Source of the DNA: Anaeromyces robustus
Taxonomy: Eukaryota > Neocallimastigomycota > Neocallimastigomycetes > Neocallimastigales > Neocallimastigaceae
DNA length: 64,000 nt
Assembly: GCA_002104895.1 (NCBI GenBank)
Contig: MCFG01000191.1
Location: forward strand, 27,501-91,500
Direction: 5' to 3'
The notes beneath the pieces were generated by a model. That model made no database searches. It saw nothing but the letters and a program-made list of their open reading frames with translations, and had not been told where the DNA came from. Shown piece by piece: positions 54,812-64,000 of the stretch. Numbering within the stretch: position 1 is the stretch's first letter; the number at the start of each line of letters is the position of its first letter. A program made the position numbers and the translations under genes.

Positions 54812-56633
54812 AATTAATTTTTATTCCTACTATATTCACTATTTATAAATTAAAAAAAAAAATTCAAAAATTAGAAATAAATATCAAATCACATTTTAAA
54901 ATTAAATATATATAAATTTATAAACTTCAAATTATATTATTACTATTATTTTAATATTTAAGTATATTGAATTATTATTCTAATAAAAATCTTAATAGTA
55001 TAATAAACATTTTAAATATAATTTATAACATCTATTATATAAATTATTATATATATTTTTAATAAATATAATGTATGAAAAGTAAAATAAATCAAATAAA
55101 TAAATTTTCAATTTAGAAATGTACTAAATTACTTTGAAAAAATAAAAAACTTATTAATTCCTTCTTTTTTCTTGTATTATTTTATTTTCTATTTTCATTT
55201 TTTATAATATAATATTATGATGTACGAATTTGTGCTTTAAAAAAAAAATCATATAATATTATTATAAAAATCATAAATTCTTTGTAACTATTTTTTTATA
55301 TAATTTGAAAGGACTATTGCATAACAATATCCAAACTACTATCCTATAACATATTATTATAGATGATTCCTGTCCTTAATTGGACTTTTATTATTTCAGA
55401 AATTCAATATAAATATAATTTTATATACATGTTTTAAAACCCAAACCATCATTAATTTCTTAATTACATAAGAATTCATCTACATTGATAATACATTACA
55501 TTATTATCTACATCCATAAAAATATAATTAATAGATTTGTTAATCAACCAATCATCTATCAAAAAAGTAATATTTATGAGATTAATATTTAATAACAAAA
55601 CAAAAAAATATATATATTAATACATAAATATCTTAATTAAATTCCAAATAGTTCTATAAACTATATATATATATAACTATTATAATCTTTATTTTATATT
55701 TAAAAATAAAAATTAAATATATATATTTTTTTCTTTACAAATAATTAAAAGAAAAAAATATATTCGAAGTATTTTTTTTCTTTGTAACATTTCAATAATT
55801 GTAATTTAATAAAAAAAGGAAGTAGTCATAATAAAAAGGTAATTTAATTTGAATAATAAAATAAAAAAAAAAAACTTTCTTTCTTATATATTTCAATTAA
55901 ATAATATATTAGCATTTATAAAAATTTTGCATGAAAGAAATATTATTAATAATTATTTGTTATTACCAAATTTATATATTTAATTATCAATGTATACATT
56001 ATTGATTTATACATTTAATGTTCAAATAATGAAGAATAATATATAAAATATTAAACAGTATAAATATAATTTTTAAATTTTTTAAATGGTGAACCTTTAA
56101 TTTAGAAATTTATACATTTTTAGAATTATAAATGTTGATTTATTATATATTAATATAAAGAATAAATATATTTTTCTTAAATAATATTGCACATATAAAT
56201 ATATATGTAATTATTGTGTATTTTTTTACTAAAATATTGATAATATTTTTATTTTAAAAAAAATATGCATATATATTAAAATATATATATTTTTTTAAGA
56301 GATTATTTTATATATAATATATAATAAAGTTAATAATGTAAATGATTTAATTATTATATTATTATTGTAATAAACTAAAATAAAACTAACTTATATTTAA
56401 TTATTATAATTATTTTATAATTGCATGCACATGTTATATAAATGATCGATAATAAATTATAATTAATTAATATCATTTTAAACATTTTTATTACAATAAT
56501 ATACAGACCTAATATCTTTTTTTAAAAAAAATAATTATAAATTTTTTTATCAATTTGAAATTCATTAATTTTTTTTAATTTATTTTGTTAAGAAATATCT
56601 AAAAAAAATCAATAAATAAAACAATAATTTAAA
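54812..56633. other. Spacer between acyl-CoA synthetase and NAA15
   Basis: No gene seen. The segment 55300-55570 is less AT-rich and less repetitive than its surroundings and has no homopolymers, which may mark a relic or a structured RNA, but no frame or fold could be recognised. The rest is AT-rich. Confidence 0.5.
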
Positions 56634-57173
56634 ATGGCTGATATTAATAAATTACAATCCAAAGAGAATACTTTATTCAAATCTGCATTAGTAAGTATTA
56701 ATATTTATTTGTTTTATTCTTAATATTTTAAAATGTATTTTTTCATATTTAAAATTAGTTTTAGAAGTTTTATTAATGAATATTTTATATATAATAGCGT
56801 TTTTATGAAATAAAACAATACAAAAAAGGTCTTAAAGCTACTGAACAAATTTTAAAGAAAAATCCAGAACATGGAGGTTATTTAATTAAAAAAAATTTTA
56901 ATACAAATTATAAAAACTATATATTATGATATTAATATTAATTATAATTTAAAATTATAATAAAACAGAAACTTTAGCTCTTAAAGGTTTATTCCTTTGC
57001 AATCTTGGTAGAAAAGAAGAAGGTTATGCCGAAGTTAAACATGGAATTAAGAATAATATCAAAAGTTATATCTGTAAGTAATTTATTACTAATTAAATCA
57101 GAATATATAGTTTTTTAATTGAATTTTCAATTATTAATATTATTATTATTATTACTATTATTATTATTATTAC

Positions 57174-57230
<57 letters not shown>

Positions 57231-57791
57231 GCATTTTTAAGGTTGGCATGTTTATGGTCTTGTTAACCGTCTCGATAAAAATTATGAAGAAGCTATTAAA
57301 TGTTATACACAAGCTTTAAGAATCGATAAAGTAGGCTTTGATATGATTATCATTTATTATTTATATTCATCAGAATTATTCATTCAATATTATATACAAA
57401 ATATAATAATAACAATTATTATAATAATAATTTAATATTTTAGGATAACATTCAAATAGTCAGAGATTTAGCCAATCTTCAAATTCAAATGAGAAATTAT
57501 GAAGCTCTTAATGTTAGTATTTTTAATCATATATATAGAGTAATGAAAATATTTATTTATATAAAACTTTTTATAATTATAATAAATATATAGGAAACCG
57601 AATTCCAACTTGTAAATTTAAGACCAAATCTTAAACAATTTTGGATTGGTTTAGCTTTCTCTTACTATCTTCTTAAAAAATATGATTCTGCTCTTAAAGT
57701 TTTAGAAGCTTTTGAAAGCAGTTTAAAAGTATGTTTTTAAAGTAATTTTATTTATTTATATATATATAATATGAAATAATAATAATGCTAA

Positions 57792-57834
<43 letters not shown>

Positions 57835-59350
57835 GGAAAAACCAGTTGAAACTAAATATGAAGTTAGCGAAATGCTTTTATTCAAAAATTTAATTACTGA
57901 AGAAAGTGGTGATCTTGAAGGTGCTTTAAAACATCTTGAACAATTTGAAGATAAAATTGTTGATAAAAAAAGTTTATTAGAATCCAGAGGTAATAATAAT
58001 ATATCATATATATATATTAATTATGAAAGTGTTAATGTATTTTATGCATCCTAATTAAAAAAATTAAAAAAAAAATTATAGCTCGTATCTTGGTTAATTT
58101 AAATCGTAAGGAAGAAGCTGAAAAAGTCTACAGAGAATTATTCGACAGAAACTCAAATTGTGATAGTTATCTTCAAAATATATTTAAATGCAATAATATT
58201 AATTTAGGTATTTTATATATATATAATCCTTTATTATCCTTTATTCTATATATATATATGAGTAAATATATTAAGTATAATATTTTTTTAAAATTGAAAT
58301 GTTTGTGATTTATATAAAATAGAAAATCCATCTGATGATGATGTTAAAAAGATTATTGAAATTAACAAAGGATTATTAGAAAAATATCCAAAATCTTTAA
58401 TTTTAAGAAGAACTCCTTTAATATATTTAAAGGGTGAAGAATTCAATACTGAAATGAAAGATTATCTTAAAACTTACTTTATTAAATGTGTTCCATCATT
58501 ATTTAATAGTATTAAGAATATTTTTAATGATGCTGAAAAAGCTAAAGCAATTGAAAGCATTGCTCTTGAATATTATGATCAAATTGTCAAAAACGGAAAA
58601 TTCGATGGTGATGGTATTATTATTATTTCAATATATTTTATTATTAATAAATATTTCTTAAAAATTTTTTAAATAATTATATATATTAAGAATTATAATA
58701 TTTAAATATTATTATTAACAATATATAAATTATATAAAGAAAATAAACAATATCCAACTACTTATTTATGGATTTTAATTTTCCTTGCTAAGCTTTATGA
58801 TCATAAGAGAGAAGCATCTAAGGCATTAGAATATGTTAATAAGGCTATTGATCATACACCAACTTTAGTTGAATCTTATATGTTAAAGGCCCGTATATAT
58901 AAGGTATATTTAAAAATAATTTATATATAAAATAAAATAATTATCAATGATTTGAATCAAATATTAATAATTAATAATACATCATAATATTACAAATATG
59001 ATTAGCATGATAATGATTTAGAGACTGCTATGAAAATTATGAATGAAGCTAGAGAATTAGATTTACAAGATAGATTTGTTAATTCAAAATGTGTAAAATA
59101 CATGTTAAGAAATGGTAATATTGATGAAGCTGAAAAAACTGCTGGTTTATTCACAAAAGCTGATTCTCCATCACCACTTGCAGACTTAACTGAAATGCAA
59201 TGTATCTGGTATGAATATGAAAAAGCTATGGCTTACGCTAAAAAGGGTAATAATGGTCTCGCATTAAAATTACTTCATCAAATTAATACTGTAAGTTCTT
59301 TATATAAATTATTTATTAATGAATATATAATAATATTTAATATTAAAAAT

Positions 59351-59402
<52 letters not shown>

Positions 59403-59571
59403 TAAATGTTTCTATATTTATAAAAATTTTATTTAAATATGCTTTATATATTTAATAGCACTTCAAGGATATATATGATGATCAATTTGATTTCCATGTT
59501 TATTGTTTAAGAAAATCATCTTTCCGTGCCTACATTGAGTAATTACATAAATTCAATATTTTTCACATTAA

Positions 59572-59602
<31 letters not shown>

Positions 59603-60789
59603 AATGAATTAATATTAACTTGATTCATTAAATATTTTTAATCCAATAATTAGCCTTTTAACTTATGAAGACAAAATAAAATCACATCCATATTACTTTA
59701 AGGCTGCTGTTGCTCTTATTAGAGTATATTTTATAATATATTATTTATTATATATTATTAATAACTTTTTATTATAATTATTTATAATATATTTTGTACT
59801 TGATAGAACATAACTAATATAAATTATATATATTTAATGCTATATAGTTATATCTTAAACTCAACAGTCAACCAAGAAAAACCAAAGAAGAATTAGAAAA
59901 TGAAAAATTCGGTAAGTCTAAAGAAAAAAAATTTTTTTTTTCTTTTTTAAAAAAAAAAGTATATAAATATATATACAAATATTAATATTATTATTTTTAA
60001 ATTAAATAGCCAATTTATCACCATCTGAAAGAAAGAAGGCTATGAGAAAAGCTCGTAAAGCTCAATTAAAGAATGCTCAAGCCCAAGCTGAACAAAATCA
60101 AAAGAGTAAATATAATCCTAAATATGAAAATACTTTTTAAATAAATAAATTTTTTATTATATATTATTGTTGTTGTTGTTGTTGTTATTATTATTATATA
60201 ATTAATAAATATATTTATATATAATATTTTATAATAACAATATTAATAGAAGATGATACTAATAAAAAGGTTGATGATGATCCAGATGGTGAAAAATTAC
60301 TTAATGCCAAAGATTACGTTGAAGAATGTATACCATTTGTTAAATCTTTATTAGAATTTGCTCCAACTAGAATTGAAACTCATATTCTTGCAACTCAAGT
60401 TTATACTCTTAAGAGTATGTTTATTATATAGTTATAATACACTTTTTTAAAAAATATTAATAATAATAATTAATAATATTTATATATATATATTATTAGA
60501 GAAATACTTACTTGCACTTAAATCATTAAAGAAATCTTATGCTCTTGATAAAAATAATGCTGAAGTCATTAATAATATTGATCAATTTGTTAAAAACTGT
60601 AAATATGAATAATTATTTTATATATTTATTTATTAGTTATATTAATAATATATAATATAAATAATTATGTTATTAATATTATTAAAATTATTAAAATTAT
60701 TAAAATTATTAGTTAATGCCGATAAAGATACTGTTAATGCTACTTCAAGAAAAATAATAGAAGAAGAAATTGCTAAGATTGCTAAATAA
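56634..60789 (+). CDS. NAA15: N-alpha-acetyltransferase NatA auxiliary subunit (NAA15/Nat1)
   Basis: Eighteen exons: 56634-56690, 56798-56876, 56969-57073, 57242-57330, 57444-57512, 57594-57728, 57836-57989, 58082-58207, 58323-58613, 58740-58903, 59006-59290, 59459-59538, 59654-59723, 59848-59911, 60010-60105, 60250-60414, 60500-60598, 60713-60789; 734 residues, shorter than the 850-870 of yeast and human. TPR helices run throughout. Family-diagnostic text includes LPxxx-like [107 protein letters not shown], and the basic [17 protein letters not shown]. It scaffolds the catalytic NAA10 at the ribosome exit for acetylation of Ser/Ala/Thr N-termini. Donors GTTATT (exon 2) and GTTAGT (exon 5) are atypical. 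Confidence 0.95.
57139..57231. repeat. (ATT)n array in intron 3 of NAA15
   Basis: About 30 ATT units with two ACT interruptions sit in the intron between 57074 and 57241. Confidence 0.88.
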
Positions 60790-61208
60790 ATACGAACAGA
60801 GAAAAATCTTATATGTAAATATCAATTGATAATAATTAAATCTTATAATATAACCTATTTACTAAATTTTATTTAATTTTAATCAATTTATATAATAATA
60901 GAACATTTTATTAAAAACATTAAAATGTTATGTTGCTGAACAATTTTAATCTAAGCTTGCAAAAATCTTCATTTATTAAAAAATTAATAAATTATTATTT
61001 ATAAAAAATACGAAATAAAAAAATATAAAAAATTTTTTTATTTTTATCTTTCATATATAAAATAATTATTTATTTTTCTTTATATACAAATACATGTATA
61101 AAATATATATTATATTAATTAAATATATTTTTATATATAAATTGCACTTTATTTAAAAGAATTATAAAAAATTCACACAATAAAAAAAAAATAGTACTAA
61201 TAATAAAA

Positions 61209-61246
<38 letters not shown>

Positions 61247-61602
61247 TATTATTATTATTACATTTAATTTTATAATATTTAAAATAAATTTGTTTGAATA
61301 TATATAAAATATAATTTGTTATATATTATTTTATTTAATTATATTACATATAATGTGTATATTGATAATAGATACGTCGTTTAAAAGTAATTAATTTATA
61401 TTAAAAAATTTTTAACAAAAAAAAAAAAATATCAAAAGTGAGATAATTATAAATATTTATATGATATATATATATTTTTGTTATATATATATATAATAAA
61501 TAAAGCTACCTATATAATATTTTTATTATTAAATTAACTTTTTTATAAATAATTATTTATTTATAAAGAAAAAATTATTTATATATTATAATATATTTTA
61601 AA
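60790..61602. other. Convergent spacer, nothing coding seen
   Basis: It holds the 3' regions of NAA15 (plus) and the ADIP-family gene (minus). It has an (AAT)n stretch at about 61213-61245 followed by ATTATT, giving a weak inverted repeat, and is otherwise AT-rich. Confidence 0.6.
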
Positions 61603-63929
<2,327 letters not shown>

Positions 63930-64000
63930 CTGTATATGATTATAATAATTTTTATTATTAGAAAAATAAAATAAGCTATATAATAAAATAAAATTATAAA

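Overview
The window is nuclear DNA of a very AT-rich eukaryote, most likely an anaerobic gut fungus (Neocallimastigomycota: Neocallimastix, Piromyces or Anaeromyces type). The signs are base composition near 85% A+T, (ATT)n and (TTTA)n arrays in exons, introns and spacers alike, long poly-Asn runs, many short GT-AG introns, ankyrin-type repeat genes, a fungal STE11-type MAPKKK with its RPPSELI motif, and genes tied to motile cilia and basal bodies, which fits zoospores. The genus is inferred. Dictyostelium shares the poly-Asn habit but not these intron-dense genes or the fungal architectures.

Layout. 0-0.5 kb: ankyrin-repeat relic. 1.8-2.9 kb (minus): NmrA-like NAD(P)-binding gene split by a short poly(A)-tailed retroposon with target-site duplications. 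4.2-9.1 kb (minus): an array of more than 24 degenerate ~63-residue repeats in two long ORFs plus a decaying tail with a 182-bp triplication. 9.45-9.9 kb: eroded Ty3/Gypsy reverse-transcriptase fossil. 10.7-14.3 kb (minus): site-2 protease, 8 exons. 15.0-17.4 kb: clamp-loader subunit RFC2 (yeast Rfc4), 7 exons. 19.0-22.2 kb: PIH1-domain protein, 5 exons. 24.9-28.5 kb: ankyrin plus Dilute (DIL) protein, 4 exons. 28.5-35.0 kb: gene-poor, with a 502-bp TIR element flanked by TA, a 99-bp inverted repeat and a large TTTA array. 35.05-40.9 kb: SAM-RBD-kinase MAPKKK, 17 exons. 42.2-47.9 kb (minus): 1604-residue Asn-rich protein with TPxR motifs, perhaps CKAP2-like, 6 exons. 50.3-54.8 kb: long-chain acyl-CoA synthetase, 17 exons. 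56.6-60.8 kb: NAA15, the NatA auxiliary subunit, 18 exons. 61.6-64 kb (minus): 3' part of an ADIP/SSX2IP/Msd1-family coiled-coil protein running off the right edge.

Exon models were built by hand from GT-AG sites, phase continuity and family motifs. For every complete multi-exon gene the exon lengths sum to a multiple of three. There is no operon logic. Shared themes are flagellar and centrosomal biology (PIH1 protein, ADIP protein, perhaps the TPxR protein), signalling and trafficking (MAPKKK, DIL-ankyrin) and core housekeeping (RFC2, NAA15, ACSL, S2P). I found no tRNA, rRNA or CRISPR array.
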